Assembly: GCF_003205835.1 (NCBI RefSeq)
Contig: NZ_CP029773.1
Location: forward strand, 3,070,501 to 3,134,500
From: Stenotrophomonas maltophilia
Lineage (GTDB): Bacteria > Pseudomonadota > Gammaproteobacteria > Xanthomonadales > Xanthomonadaceae
DNA: 64,000 nucleotides
Direction: 5' to 3'
A program made the position numbers and the translations under genes. Under the pieces are notes generated by a model that ran no database searches, was not told where the DNA came from, and saw only the letters and a list, made by a program, of their open reading frames with translations. The stretch's first letter is position 1; each line of letters opens with the position of its first letter. Below, in pieces: positions 15,602 to 29,377 of this stretch.

Positions 15602-18130
15602 TTACCTCGGCAACGCAAACGCCATCACGTAATCGCCGTTCGGGGTTTCCATGAAATGGTGGCCGCCGGCCATGATCACCACGTACTGGCGCCCGCCCTG
15701 CTCGTACACCATCGGGTTCGCCTGGCCACCGGCAGGCAGCTTGGCGTGCCACAGTTCCTTGCCGGTCTTCAGGTCGATGGCACGCAGCAGATCATCGGTG
15801 GCGGCGGCGATGAAGATCAGGCCGCTGGCGGTCACCACCGAGCCGCCATTGTTCGGCGTGCCGATCTCGATCGGCAGGCCGGAGCGGATGCCGAAGGGTC
15901 CATTGCCACGTGCACTGCCGAACGGGCGGTCCCACAGCAGTTTGCCGGTGCGCAGGTCGATGGCACGGATGCCACCATAGGGCGGCTGCTTGCACAGCAG
16001 ACCGGTGAACGGCAGGCGCCAACCTGCATTCACCTGGATGGCATAGGGCGTGCCCACCTGTGGGTCGCCCGCGCCCTCAGCGCCGCCCTTGTCGAACCGG
16101 ATCTTTTCGCGCGGCAGCCAACCCAGGCGATCGGCCTCGGCACGCGGCACCAGCCGGTTGTAGTTGGGCATGTCGTTGTAGTTGGCCACGATCACGCCAC
16201 GACGCGTATCGATGGACACGCTGCCCCAATCCGAGCCGCCGTTGTAGCCGGGGTACTCGATGGAATGGCGGTCACTGCTCGGCGGCGTGTAGAAACCTTC
16301 GTAGTAGGCCTTGCGGAACTGGATGCGGCAGACCAGCTGGTCGATCGGGGTGATGCCCCACATGTCGCGCTCGGTCAGCTCATGCTCGCGGCGCAGCGTG
16401 TGGTACAGCGAGAACAGTTGCGTGGGCGAGCGCTGCTCGGGTTCAACACCACCGATGGGCACCTTGCGCTCTTCGGCCGCGGTCAGAAGCTGGCCGTTGC
16501 GGCGGTCGAGGATGTAGATGTCGCCCTGTTTGGTCGGCAGCAGGATCGCCGGCACTTTGCCGGCCGCCGTCGGGTAGTCGATCAGGCTGGCCTGCGAACC
16601 GAGGTCGTAGTCCCACACATCCTTGCGCACCGCCTGGAAATGCCAGACCGGCTTGCCGGTGGCCACGTCGATCGCCACCAGTGACGTCGCATAGCGGTTC
16701 TGGTTTTCCGTGCGTGAGCCGCTCCAGTAGTCACCCGCGGAATTGCCCAGCGGCAGGTAGACCAGGCCCAGCGCCTCATCACCGGTGGCGGTGGTCCACA
16801 TGTTGGGCGTGCCGCGCGTATAGGTCTGCTCGCGCGGCGGCAGACCGCTGCGCTCGGGCTGGTCCATGTCCCACGCCCAGCGCAGCTTGCCGGTGATGGC
16901 ATCGTAGGCCTGGATCACGCCCGACGGCGCATCGCGGCGCTGCCCGTCCAGCACCTGGTGACCGGTCACGATCACCCCGCGCACGATCGCCGGTGGCGAG
17001 GTGATCGACACGTAACCCGGTGGCACCTCGCCCATGCCCAGGGTGATGTCGACCTGACCGTTGTTGCCGAAGTTGGCGCAGGGACGGCCGCTGTCCGCAT
17101 CCACCGCGATGATGCGGCCGTCCAGCGTGCCTTCGATGATGCGCGCCCAGCAGGCCGGACGCGTGCCCGGCGCAGCACTGCGGGTGACGCTGGGCGGCGG
17201 TTCCGGCAACGCCAGATCGGCCGCGGCATCGGCCAGCGTGGCATCGGCAAGGACCGGCATGCTGGGCTGCTCGTAGTAGCTCACCCCACGGCAGGCGGCG
17301 GTGTACGGGATCGAAGCGTCCTTCACCTTGGGGTCGAAGCGCCACAGCTCCTTGCCACTGGCGACATCGAGCGCGATCAGGCGGTTGCGCGCGGTGCACA
17401 GGTACAGGCGGTCGCCGATCTTCAGCGGCGTGGTTTCCGCGCCCCAGCGCTTCTTCGGCATATCGCCGGTGCGGAACTGCCAGGCCGGTTGCAACGTGGC
17501 CACATTGGCTGGCGTGATCTGCTGCAACGGCGAGTAGCGGGTGCCCGCATTGCTGCGTCCCCACGCAGGCCAGTCGCCATCCGCGGGCTGGTCGGCCGGC
17601 TGCAGGCCCGTGGTATCGCGCGTAGGTTCCAGTCCGGCACTGACTGCGCCTTCCGGGAACGGCTGGTGCCCGTCCACTTCGCCGTGCGGCGCGAACGCCA
17701 ATCCGAAGGCGGCCACGAACACCAGCATCAGCACGCCCGCCGTGCTGCGCGACAGGCGTTTTGAAACCGGCTCGCGCAGGGTCGGCGCCAGCAGCGCCAG
17801 CACGATGCCGAGCGCGGTCACCAGCCCGAGCCGCGGTACCCAGCGCCAGTAGTCGCTGCCCGATTCCCACCAGGTCCACAGCAACGTGCCGATGAACACC
17901 AGCGCGTACAGCAGCGCGCCGCTGCGGCGGTTGCCGAACAACAGGATGCCACTGACCAGCAGGCCGAGCCCGGCAATGGCGTAGTACGCCGATCCCCCCA
18001 GGCTGAGCAGCCACGCACCCAGGCCGCCGATGGCCAGGCCGAGCACGACCAGCAGCAGCGACAGCACGGTAACGAGGGGATGCCGGGAAGCGCGGAAGGG
18101 GGCAGTAGCGGACTGCGGCGTGGCGGACAT
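15602..18130 (-). CDS. Membrane-bound PQQ dehydrogenase (glucose/quinate/shikimate family)
   Basis: An 842-residue quinoprotein. The first 150 residues hold about five membrane segments (VLSLLLVVLGLAIGGLGAWL and others), the rest an eight-bladed propeller facing the periplasm. Family signatures include WPAWGRSNAGTRYSPLQQI, DMWGITPIDQLVCRIQF and LPAGGQANPMVYEQGGRQYV. It oxidises a sugar or a cyclic acid with PQQ and passes electrons to ubiquinone. The segment YNGGSDWGSVSIDTRRG looks closer to quinate/shikimate dehydrogenases than to E. coli Gcd (which reads FEWGGISVD there), so I leave the substrate and symbol open. No PQQ synthesis genes lie in the window. Confidence 0.88.
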   Translation of the reverse strand: MSATPQSATAPFRASRHPLVTVLSLLLVVLGLAIGGLGAWLLSLGGSAYYAIAGLGLLVSGILLFGNRRSGALLYALVFIGTLLWTWWESGSDYWRWVPRLGLVTALGIVLALLAPTLREPVSKRLSRSTAGVLMLVFVAAFGLAFAPHGEVDGHQPFPEGAVSAGLEPTRDTTGLQPADQPADGDWPAWGRSNAGTRYSPLQQITPANVATLQPAWQFRTGDMPKKRWGAETTPLKIGDRLYLCTARNRLIALDVASGKELWRFDPKVKDASIPYTAACRGVSYYEQPSMPVLADATLADAAADLALPEPPPSVTRSAAPGTRPACWARIIEGTLDGRIIAVDADSGRPCANFGNNGQVDITLGMGEVPPGYVSITSPPAIVRGVIVTGHQVLDGQRRDAPSGVIQAYDAITGKLRWAWDMDQPERSGLPPREQTYTRGTPNMWTTATGDEALGLVYLPLGNSAGDYWSGSRTENQNRYATSLVAIDVATGKPVWHFQAVRKDVWDYDLGSQASLIDYPTAAGKVPAILLPTKQGDIYILDRRNGQLLTAAEERKVPIGGVEPEQRSPTQLFSLYHTLRREHELTERDMWGITPIDQLVCRIQFRKAYYEGFYTPPSSDRHSIEYPGYNGGSDWGSVSIDTRRGVIVANYNDMPNYNRLVPRAEADRLGWLPREKIRFDKGGAEGAGDPQVGTPYAIQVNAGWRLPFTGLLCKQPPYGGIRAIDLRTGKLLWDRPFGSARGNGPFGIRSGLPIEIGTPNNGGSVVTASGLIFIAAATDDLLRAIDLKTGKELWHAKLPAGGQANPMVYEQGGRQYVVIMAGGHHFMETPNGDYVMAFALPR

Positions 18131-18207
18131 CGTCGATCTCCGGGGGCAGCATGCGCCGTTATCCCACCGCCTGCGTGAAGCGCGCGCGTATGTGCGGCAC
18201 CCGGATA

Positions 18208-18238
18208 CGACGACGCCGGCACAGGGCCGGCGTCGTCG
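18208..18238 (-). terminator. Hairpin after gyrA
   Basis: CGACGACGCCGGC and GCCGGCGTCGTCG are perfect 13-base arms around a 5-base loop, 24 bases past the gyrA stop. There is no T-run; the arms and position suggest the end of the gyrA mRNA. Confidence 0.65.
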
Positions 18239-18261
18239 GGTACCTCAACCTGATGGCAGGA

Positions 18262-20976
<2,715 letters not shown>

Positions 20977-21136
20977 TCGGGTTCCGTTGTCTGGTAGCGG
21001 TCCAGTCCGGCGCAGCCCTCTGCGGGAGGGGGTCGTGCCGGAACCTCGATTCAACCTGCGGATACTACCACAACAGGCCGTTTCCCGCCTCCCTTTACGG
21101 AGATTTTACCGGCACAAATCAGGAACTTAGGGGGTT

Positions 21137-21158
21137 GCCGGCCAGCGGCCGGCACTAC
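21137..21158 (-). repeat. SMAG palindrome (GTAG-TGCCGGCC type)
   Basis: On the minus strand it reads GTAGTGCCGGCC, a short centre, then GGCCGGC. It sits between mtnA and gyrA and is a third arm sequence class among the GTAG repeats of this window. Confidence 0.8.
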
Positions 21159-21194
21159 CGGGGGCGGAGGTCACGCTGCCCCTTCCCCTGTGCC

Positions 21195-22259
21195 TCAACC
21201 GCCGAAGGCGGCGCGCATGTTCTCGGTGGTCGGGTTCAGGATCACCCCGCGCTCGGTCACGATGGCGTCGATCAGCTCGCCCGGGGTAACGTCGAACACC
21301 GGGTTCCAGGCGGCAATGCCCTCGGCCACGGTGCGGGTACCGCCCACGCCGTAGAGTTCGCCCGGATCTCGCTGCTCGATCTCGATCTGGCTGCCATCCA
21401 CGGTCTCCATGTCCACGGTCGAGGACGGCGCCACCACCATGAATTTGACACCGTGGTGGCGGGCGGCGATGGCCAGCTGGTAGGTACCGATCTTGTTGGC
21501 GGTATCGCCGTTGGCGCAGATGCGGTCTGCACCGACGATCACCCATTGCACCGCACCGGTCTTCATCAGGTGCGAGGCGGCGGAATCGGCGATCAGGGTG
21601 GCGTCGATGCCATCCTGCTGCAGTTCCCATACGGTCAGACGTGCGCCCTGCAGCCACGGACGGGTCTCGCCGGCGAACACGCGGGCGATGCGGTGCTGGG
21701 CCATGCCGGCACGGATCACGCCCAGTGCGGTGCCGAAGCCGGCGGTGGCCAGCGAGCCGGTGTTGCAGTGGGTCAGCACGCCACTGCCGGCCTCGATCAG
21801 GCCCGCGCCCAGCGCGCCCATGTGGCGGTTGGCGGCCAGGTCTTCCTCGGCGATGGCCTGCGCTTCCGCTTCCAGCAACGTCTTCCAGTCGGCGCCGGCG
21901 GCGTTCAGGCAGCGGCGCATGCGTGCCAGCGCCCAGGCCAGATTGACGGCGGTCGGGCGCGATGCGTTGAGGCGCTGCAGCGCCGGTTCCAGCTGCTGCA
22001 ATGCATGCGCCCCATCGGCGGCCTGCACGTCACGTGCGGCCAGCACCACGCCCCAGGCCGCGGCAATGCCGATCGCCGGCGCACCGCGCACGGTCAGCGC
22101 GTGGATGGCGGCGGCAACCTCGTCACTGTCATGGCAGACCACATGCTCGACCACGAACGGCAGCTTGCGCTGGTCCAGCAGTTGCAGGGCATCGCCGGTC
22201 CACAGGATCGGGCGGATGTGGTCGTAACGGGCGTAGTCGATGTCAGAGGCAGTGTTCAT
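21195..22259 (-). CDS. mtnA: Methylthioribose-1-phosphate isomerase
   Basis: A 354-residue isomerase of the methionine salvage pathway. It converts 5-methylthioribose 1-phosphate to methylthioribulose 1-phosphate. Family signatures are visible: [15 protein letters not shown], the catalytic Cys of [19 protein letters not shown], and the Asp of [31 protein letters not shown] is also conserved. The ATG at 22259 gives the usual N-terminus; an in-frame start 44 codons upstream would add an unrelated stretch. It precedes gyrA on the same strand with a SMAG element between. No other mtn genes are present in the window. Confidence 0.95.
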   Translation of the reverse strand: MNTASDIDYARYDHIRPILWTGDALQLLDQRKLPFVVEHVVCHDSDEVAAAIHALTVRGAPAIGIAAAWGVVLAARDVQAADGAHALQQLEPALQRLNASRPTAVNLAWALARMRRCLNAAGADWKTLLEAEAQAIAEEDLAANRHMGALGAGLIEAGSGVLTHCNTGSLATAGFGTALGVIRAGMAQHRIARVFAGETRPWLQGARLTVWELQQDGIDATLIADSAASHLMKTGAVQWVIVGADRICANGDTANKIGTYQLAIAARHHGVKFMVVAPSSTVDMETVDGSQIEIEQRDPGELYGVGGTRTVAEGIAAWNPVFDVTPGELIDAIVTERGVILNPTTENMRAAFGG

Positions 22260-22306
22260 GGGCCCATTGTAGGGCCACGCCCCACGTGGTTGGAGCCCGC
22301 CCGGAC

Positions 22307-23083
22307 TCAATTCACCGAGAATTCGGCGCGGCAGCCGCCATCCACCCAGATCCCGTTGCGGTTCCAGCCCCAGGTGCTGCCTTCCTCGCACGGCGTGCTG
22401 GACAGCTGCTCGGAGACGACGGCACCGACCGAGATGCTGGCCCCGCAGAACCGGCGCTTCTTCGACTTCGATTCGCAGGTCAGCCGGCGTGGCACATCGA
22501 CGAAGCGGCCGTCATCGTCGGCCACCTCGAAATCTCCCTGGCAGCCGCGGCTGGTCCAGACTTCGTTGCGCTTGTAGCCCCAGCCCTGCCCTTCCCGGCA
22601 TGGCAGTGCCGACAGCTGCCGCAACAGACGCACGGGGGCACCGTCGAGGCGCACCGGGCAGCTCTGCGGACGACCATTGGATTCGCAGCGCACCACGCGG
22701 CGGACCAGGCGCTTGCCTTCGTTCGCGGCCGCTGCGGCACCCGCGGCACGGCGCGCGCGGAACTCGGCGCGGCAGCCCAGGGTGACCCACACGCCACTAC
22801 GGTCGGTGCCCCACTCGCTGCCACGGATGCAGCTGCTGTTGGAGAGCTGGCGCACAAGATCGACGCCGTTGCTGACATCGATATCGCAATGCACCCAGCC
22901 CATGTCGCGCGATTCGCAGGTCACCACTTCGCCGTCATAACCCACCTGCTGGGCAGACGCCGACGACGGCAGCCAGGCACCCCACAACGCAATGGAGTAG
23001 ACCGGTACCGCGACGACCGCAAACCACTTGACCAATGCCTTCCCCAACAGGAGTGGACGAATTCCGATGCCAGTGTCCCGCAT
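22307..23083 (-). CDS. Exported DUF3011 protein with three repeats
   Basis: About 258 residues. After a basic, hydrophobic leader ([20 protein letters not shown], cut near SASA) come three copies of a 60-70 residue unit. Each has Cys-Glu-Ser, a short Cys spacer, then QLS..C..G..WG, ending in a W-x-GC segment such as [11 protein letters not shown]. This is the DUF3011 pattern. Paired Cys in each repeat imply disulphides in the periplasm. Function is unknown. The start is uncertain: ATGs at 23125, 23104/23101 and 23083 are in frame and none has a convincing ribosome binding site. Confidence 0.78.
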   Translation of the reverse strand: MRDTGIGIRPLLLGKALVKWFAVVAVPVYSIALWGAWLPSSASAQQVGYDGEVVTCESRDMGWVHCDIDVSNGVDLVRQLSNSSCIRGSEWGTDRSGVWVTLGCRAEFRARRAAGAAAAANEGKRLVRRVVRCESNGRPQSCPVRLDGAPVRLLRQLSALPCREGQGWGYKRNEVWTSRGCQGDFEVADDDGRFVDVPRRLTCESKSKKRRFCGASISVGAVVSEQLSSTPCEEGSTWGWNRNGIWVDGGCRAEFSVN

Positions 23084-23174
23084 CTGCCGTGATAAGAGCA
23101 TCATCCTGCTTACCGAAGCAAGCACGGAAACGCGGCAATCCGTTCAGTCTTCGATATTCAGAAAACCGCGAAGA

Positions 23175-24131
23175 TCAGGCGTGGGCGAAGTCATAGGCCA
23201 ACACGTCGGCGATGCGCGGCGTGCGATTCATCGCCATCAGCAGCCGGTCCACGCCCACCGCCACGCCGGCGCAGGCCGGCATCGAGGGCAGCGCAGCCAG
23301 CAAGGCTTCGTCCAGCGCCGGCTGCACCTGGCCGCGTTCGTGGCGGCGCTGCAGGTCACGCTGGAAGCGCGTGCGCTGCTCCTGCGCGTCGTTCAGTTCG
23401 TGATAGCCGTTGGCCAGCTCCACCGCGCCCAGATACAGCTCGAAACGCTCGGCCAGCGGCGGCGTGCCGGCACGGATGCGGGCCAGCGCCGCCTGGCTGG
23501 CCGGCCAGTCGTGGACCACGGTCATCACCGCGTCATCGAAGTGCGGCTGGATGCGGTGGGTCATCAGCAGATCCAGCCAATCGTCGCGGGTCAGCCCGAC
23601 CGGGTCGATGTGCACCTCGCCCAGCGCGTTACGCAGCGCGGTCTCATCGGCCTCGAACGGGTCCACGCCCACATGCTGCTGGAACAGCTCGCGGTAGCTG
23701 AGCACGCGCAGGGTCGCACTGCGCCCGACCAGGGCCAGCGCCTGGCCGACCAGCTCGGCGGTCTCCTGCACCAACCGGTGGTGGTCCCAGCCGACGCGAT
23801 ACCACTCCAGCATGGTGAATTCCGGGTTGTGGCGGCCGCCGGCCTCGCCGTTGCGGAACACCCTGCCCAGTTCGTAGCAGTCGCCCACGCCTGCCGCCAG
23901 CAGTCGCTTGAGCGGATACTCCGGCGACGTGCGCAGCCAACGGCGACGGCCACCGGCATCGACATGCCCGGTGAAATCGGTATGGAAGCTGTCGATGTTC
24001 GGCTCGGTGTTGCCTGCCACCGACAGGATCGGTGTTTCCACCTCCAGCACATCGCGCTCGGCGAAGAAGCGGCGCACCAGCGCATTGAGTGCGGCACGCT
24101 GCTGCAGCGCGCGCAGCAGGGCCTCGCTCAC
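23175..24131 (-). CDS. epmA: Elongation factor P lysine aminoacylase EpmA (GenX/PoxA)
   Basis: A 318-residue paralogue of the class II lysyl-tRNA synthetase catalytic core without an anticodon domain. It attaches (R)-beta-lysine to a Lys of EF-P. Class II motifs are present: motif 1 around VRRFFAERDVLEVETPIL, motif 2 in YELGRVFRNGEAGGRHNPEF followed by TMLEWYR, and motif 3 near the end (GVAVGVDRLLMAMNRTPRI). The GTG start at 24131 has GGAGGG seven bases upstream and overlaps the stop of the GNAT gene (GTGA), so the two are coupled. Neither epmB nor efp lies in the window. Confidence 0.93.
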   Translation of the reverse strand: MSEALLRALQQRAALNALVRRFFAERDVLEVETPILSVAGNTEPNIDSFHTDFTGHVDAGGRRRWLRTSPEYPLKRLLAAGVGDCYELGRVFRNGEAGGRHNPEFTMLEWYRVGWDHHRLVQETAELVGQALALVGRSATLRVLSYRELFQQHVGVDPFEADETALRNALGEVHIDPVGLTRDDWLDLLMTHRIQPHFDDAVMTVVHDWPASQAALARIRAGTPPLAERFELYLGAVELANGYHELNDAQEQRTRFQRDLQRRHERGQVQPALDEALLAALPSMPACAGVAVGVDRLLMAMNRTPRIADVLAYDFAHA

Positions 24132-24613
24132 AGGATGCCCTCCGGGCGCGGATGATCCAGCGGCAGGGTCAGCAGATCGCGGGTGTCATCGATGTAGCCA
24201 CTGGCCAGGTACAGGCGCCGGGCCAGTTCGTTGTGGTGGTTCACTTCCAGCCGCAGACGGCTGACGCCACGCCCGCGAGCGCGCTGTTCGCAGATGGCCA
24301 GCGCCTGCTTGCCGCGGCCGCGGCCGCGCGCGCGGTGGCTCAGGTACAGCTCATCCAGCAGCATGAAGTGGCCGCCCTGCTCCAGGCTGAAGCCCATCGC
24401 GATCACCGCGTAGCCGACCACCTCGCCTGCCTCGTCCAGCCACAGCAGCACTTCGCCATTGCGCGGGTCGGCCAGCAGCGCATCCACGCCGCGACGCACG
24501 CGCGCATCATCGAAGTCGATCCTGTCTTCGGCGTAGAACTCGCGCATCAACGCGATCAACAGCTCCTCGTCGGCACGGGTGGCCAGGCGGAAATCCAGCG
24601 GGGCGGTCTGCAT
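24128..24613 (-). CDS. GNAT-family N-acetyltransferase
   Basis: A 161-residue acetyltransferase. The acetyl-CoA loop RARGRGRGKQALAICEQRA matches the R/Q-x-x-G-x-G/A motif, preceded by the strand FMLLDELYLSHRARG. The C-terminal LRLEVNHHNELARRLYLASGY is the typical end of the fold. The substrate cannot be read. AAGGA six bases before the ATG at 24613 supports that start over the ATG at 24634. It lies between ligA (49 bases upstream) and epmA (4-base overlap), so a ligA-GNAT-epmA transcript is likely. Confidence 0.88.
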   Translation of the reverse strand: MQTAPLDFRLATRADEELLIALMREFYAEDRIDFDDARVRRGVDALLADPRNGEVLLWLDEAGEVVGYAVIAMGFSLEQGGHFMLLDELYLSHRARGRGRGKQALAICEQRARGRGVSRLRLEVNHHNELARRLYLASGYIDDTRDLLTLPLDHPRPEGIL

Positions 24614-24662
24614 CGGTGTTCCTTTGTCTTTCATGCCGGGCGCGGGGCACCCGGCGTGGTCA

Positions 24663-27161
<2,499 letters not shown>

Positions 27162-27204
27162 CTACCGCGCCCGGCTGTCAGGCCCTGTAACGCCGCCGCC
27201 TTTT

Positions 27205-27226
27205 GTAGAGTCGAGCCAAGCTCGAC
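27205..27226 (+). repeat. SMAG palindrome (GTAG-AGTCGAGC type)
   Basis: GTAGAGTCGAGC, then CAA, then GCTCGAC. It lies 76 bases upstream of the ligA start codon on the other strand and begins the repeat-rich stretch before the aminotransferase. Confidence 0.85.
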
Positions 27227-27241
27227 GGGTCCTCCCTCGCT

Positions 27242-27321
27242 CTGGCAGGCGCCATCCACTCCCCCGCCCTGGTACGTGCCAACCACTCCCCCGCCCTGGT
27301 ACGTGCCAACCACTCCCCGCT
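27242..27321. repeat. Three-copy 27-base tandem repeat
   Basis: Units start at 27242, 27269 and 27296. The first 15 bases, CTGGTACGTGCCAAC in the clean copies, match the left arm of the SMAG element at 27325, and the last 12 read CACTCCCCCGCC. The first unit has four changes and the third lacks one C. The array leads straight into the complete SMAG element. Confidence 0.85.
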
Positions 27322-27324
27322 CTG

Positions 27325-27377
27325 GTAGGTGCCAACCTTGGTTGGCACATCTGCAGTCAAGCATGGTTCGACTCCAC
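27325..27377. repeat. SMAG palindrome pair upstream of the aminotransferase
   Basis: 27325-27348 on the plus strand begins GTAGGTGCCAACC and returns as GGTTGGCAC. 27357-27377 is an opposite-strand, decayed copy of the other class (GTGGAGTCGAACC with GCTTGA). The mixed pair lies 67 bases before the GTG start of the aminotransferase. Confidence 0.75.
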
Positions 27378-27443
27378 AAAAGCAGCTTGCCGCACATGCC
27401 CACCGGCGCTAGCGTGCGACGGTCGCCCTTCGGAATCCTACCC

Positions 27444-28568
27444 GTGACCCTGCCCGCTTCCCGTCGACGCTTCCTGCAACTGGCCGGTGCCGGCCTCGCC
27501 GTCGCCGGCAGCGGGCTGCCGCAGTTTGGCCAGGCCCAACCCGCGACAGCCGCCGCCCCCGCCCCTGCCGAAGGCGCCGTACTACTGAACTTCAATGAAT
27601 GCCCGTACGGCCCCTCGCCCGCAGCCCAGCAGGCGGCGCGCGACAGCATCGCCAGCTGCGGCCGCTACCGCTTCGAACTGGCGGGCCAGGTGCGCGATGC
27701 CTTTATTGAACAGGCACGCATTCCGGCTGATCACGTGCGGCTGTATCCAGGTTCCAGCGAGCCGCTGAACCGCGCCGCCGTGCTATGGGCCGGCCCGCAG
27801 GCGGGGCTGGTAGTGGCCGACCCGACCTTCGAGACGCTGGGCGAGGTCGCCGCCGCACACGGTGCACACGTGCAGAAAGTGCCGCTGCGCGAGGACGGTG
27901 CACACGACCTGCGTGCGATGGCCGCCGCCGCACACGCACGCCCGACCGGGCTGCTGTATGTGTGCAACCCCAACAACCCGACCGGTTCGATCAGCCCGCC
28001 GGATGAGCTCGCCTGGCTGCTGGCCCACAAACCCGCTTCCACCCGCGTGCTGGTCGACGAGGCCTACCTGCAGTACAGCGAGCAACCCAGCCTGATCACG
28101 CAGGTAGCGCAGCGCGATGACCTGATCGTGCTGCGCACGTTCTCCAAGCTGTACGGCATGGCCGGCCTGCGCCTGGGCGCGGCGGCCGCACATCCCGACC
28201 GTCTGCGCGAACTGGCCAGCCTGGGCGACAACCCGCTACCCGTGCCGGCACTGGCCGCTGCACTGGCCAGCCTGCGCGATCCGCAGTTGATTCCGCAGCG
28301 CCGCCTGCAGAATGCCAAGCTGCGGCAGGCCACCATCGCGTGGCTGGGCAAGCGTGGTTTCAGCTGCCTGCCGTCGGAAGCGAACTGCTTCGTGGTCGAC
28401 GTGCAACGCGATGGCAGCGCGTTCGCCAAGGCGATGGCGGACAACGGCGTGGTGATCGGACGCAGCTGGCCGATCTGGCCACAGCGCGTGCGCGTGACCG
28501 TCGGCACCGAGGAGGAAATGGCTGCGTTCCGCAGGGCATTCGCAAAGGTGGCCGGCGTACCGGCCTGA
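27444..28568 (+). CDS. Tat-type histidinol-phosphate aminotransferase-like protein
   Basis: A 374-residue fold-type I PLP enzyme resembling HisC. The PLP Lys is in RTFSKLYGMAGLRLGAAA, with the conserved Asn of VCNPNNPTGS and the Asp of VLVDEAYLQY. A twin-arginine signal precedes it: SRRRFLQLAGAGLAVAGSG, then a linker rich in Ala and Pro. I prefer the GTG at 27444, which places MTLPASRRRFLQ at the N-terminus; an ATG at 27396 is an alternative with 16 more residues. A Tat-exported, HisC-like enzyme is unusual because HisC works in the cytoplasm. The true substrate is unknown. It reads against the flanking smc-zipA-ligA genes. Confidence 0.85.
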   Translation: MTLPASRRRFLQLAGAGLAVAGSGLPQFGQAQPATAAAPAPAEGAVLLNFNECPYGPSPAAQQAARDSIASCGRYRFELAGQVRDAFIEQARIPADHVRLYPGSSEPLNRAAVLWAGPQAGLVVADPTFETLGEVAAAHGAHVQKVPLREDGAHDLRAMAAAAHARPTGLLYVCNPNNPTGSISPPDELAWLLAHKPASTRVLVDEAYLQYSEQPSLITQVAQRDDLIVLRTFSKLYGMAGLRLGAAAAHPDRLRELASLGDNPLPVPALAAALASLRDPQLIPQRRLQNAKLRQATIAWLGKRGFSCLPSEANCFVVDVQRDGSAFAKAMADNGVVIGRSWPIWPQRVRVTVGTEEEMAAFRRAFAKVAGVPA

Positions 28569-28572
28569 CCCT

Positions 28573-28673
28573 GTTGGTGGGGGCGAACCTTGGTTCACCC
28601 TATCCACGCATGGCGTGGATCTACTGTTGTGGGTGCCGACCTGGGCCCCTGTAGAGTCGAGCCATGCTCGACT
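28573..28673. repeat. Three GTAG-type palindromes upstream of the RAYT
   Basis: 28573-28600 is a decayed copy with arms GCGAACC and GGTTC. 28602-28624 on the minus strand starts GTAGATCCACGC and returns as GCGTGGAT. 28651-28673 on the plus strand starts GTAGAGTCGAGC and returns as GCTCGACT. The last two face away from each other. Confidence 0.82.
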
Positions 28674-28743
28674 GGGGCCTTCCCTACAAGCCTGACCGCA
28701 CTCAAGCGATATCCAAGCTGCCTCGGCCAGCCAATGCTGAGGC

Positions 28744-29190
28744 ATGCCCAGTCCACGTCTCCTGAGAGGCCGTTGGTCGCAACTGCGGAACGTCTACGCG
28801 ATCACCACCGTCACTCACCAGCGCCATCCGCACTTTGATGATCCACACCAGGCCGCCGTCGTTGTCGCGGGCCTGCAGTGGATTCAGCAGGAGGGCCGAT
28901 GCCTTAACCTCGCATGGGCGGTCATGCCAGATCACGTGCATTGGTTGATGCAACTGCGCTCAGGAACCCTTGCCGCGTCGGTGCAGATGATGAAATCCCG
29001 CTGCAGCCGACTCATAGGCATCAACGGGCCACTCTGGCAGCGCGGTTACCATGATCACGCTGTGCGATGTGATGAGTCCCTGAGAAACCAAGCTCTGTAC
29101 ATCGCAGCGAATCCTGTGCGCGCCGGGCTGGCGGCACAGCTCGGCGATCATCCGTTTGCCTGGTGCCGGTGGTTAGATCGATCGCCCTAG
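28744..29190 (+). CDS. REP-associated tyrosine transposase (RAYT, Y1/IS200-like)
   Basis: A 148-residue Y1 HUH transposase. The HUH motif is in VMPDHVHWLMQ (His64, His66). The likely nucleophile is Tyr119 in QALYIAANPVRAGL, a hallmark of RAYTs. The N-terminus RGRWSQLRNVYAITTVTHQR fits the family. Such proteins cut single-stranded DNA at REP palindromes and are domesticated, usually single-copy genes rather than mobile IS. Four complete GTAG palindromes lie within 180 bases on either side, the expected substrates. All motifs are intact, so the protein may be active. Confidence 0.92.
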   Translation: MPSPRLLRGRWSQLRNVYAITTVTHQRHPHFDDPHQAAVVVAGLQWIQQEGRCLNLAWAVMPDHVHWLMQLRSGTLAASVQMMKSRCSRLIGINGPLWQRGYHDHAVRCDESLRNQALYIAANPVRAGLAAQLGDHPFAWCRWLDRSP

Positions 29191-29215
29191 AGGCGAGTCA
29201 GGGATGGCCGACCCT

Positions 29216-29283
29216 GTAGAGTCGAGCCATGCTCGACTGGGGCTTACCCGGGGATCCGCAAGTCGAGCATGGCTCGACTCTAC
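29216..29283. repeat. Inverted SMAG doublet (REPIN-like) downstream of the RAYT
   Basis: A plus-strand SMAG at 29216-29238 (GTAGAGTCGAGC with GCTCGACT) faces a minus-strand copy of the same sequence at 29261-29283, with 22 bases between. The two together can fold into one long hairpin, the REPIN arrangement. Confidence 0.88.
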
Positions 29284-29344
29284 AGAAAGGCATTTATCAA
29301 CAAAGGGCCCGGTCACGATGGCTTGGTCGGTCGCTCCAAGCTTG

Positions 29345-29367
29345 AGTCGAGCATGGCTCGACTCTAC
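29345..29367 (-). repeat. SMAG palindrome after zipA
   Basis: A minus-strand copy starting GTAGAGTCGAGC, identical in class to the copies beside the RAYT. It ends 11 bases before the zipA stop codon and may act as the hairpin that ends the zipA transcript. Confidence 0.85.
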
Positions 29368-29377
29368 AGTTGGGGGC

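Noticed and set aside
28744-29190. A complete insertion sequence around the transposase gene
   Set aside because: No IS-type ends or target duplication are seen; the protein is a RAYT and the palindromes around it are SMAG repeats found across the whole window.
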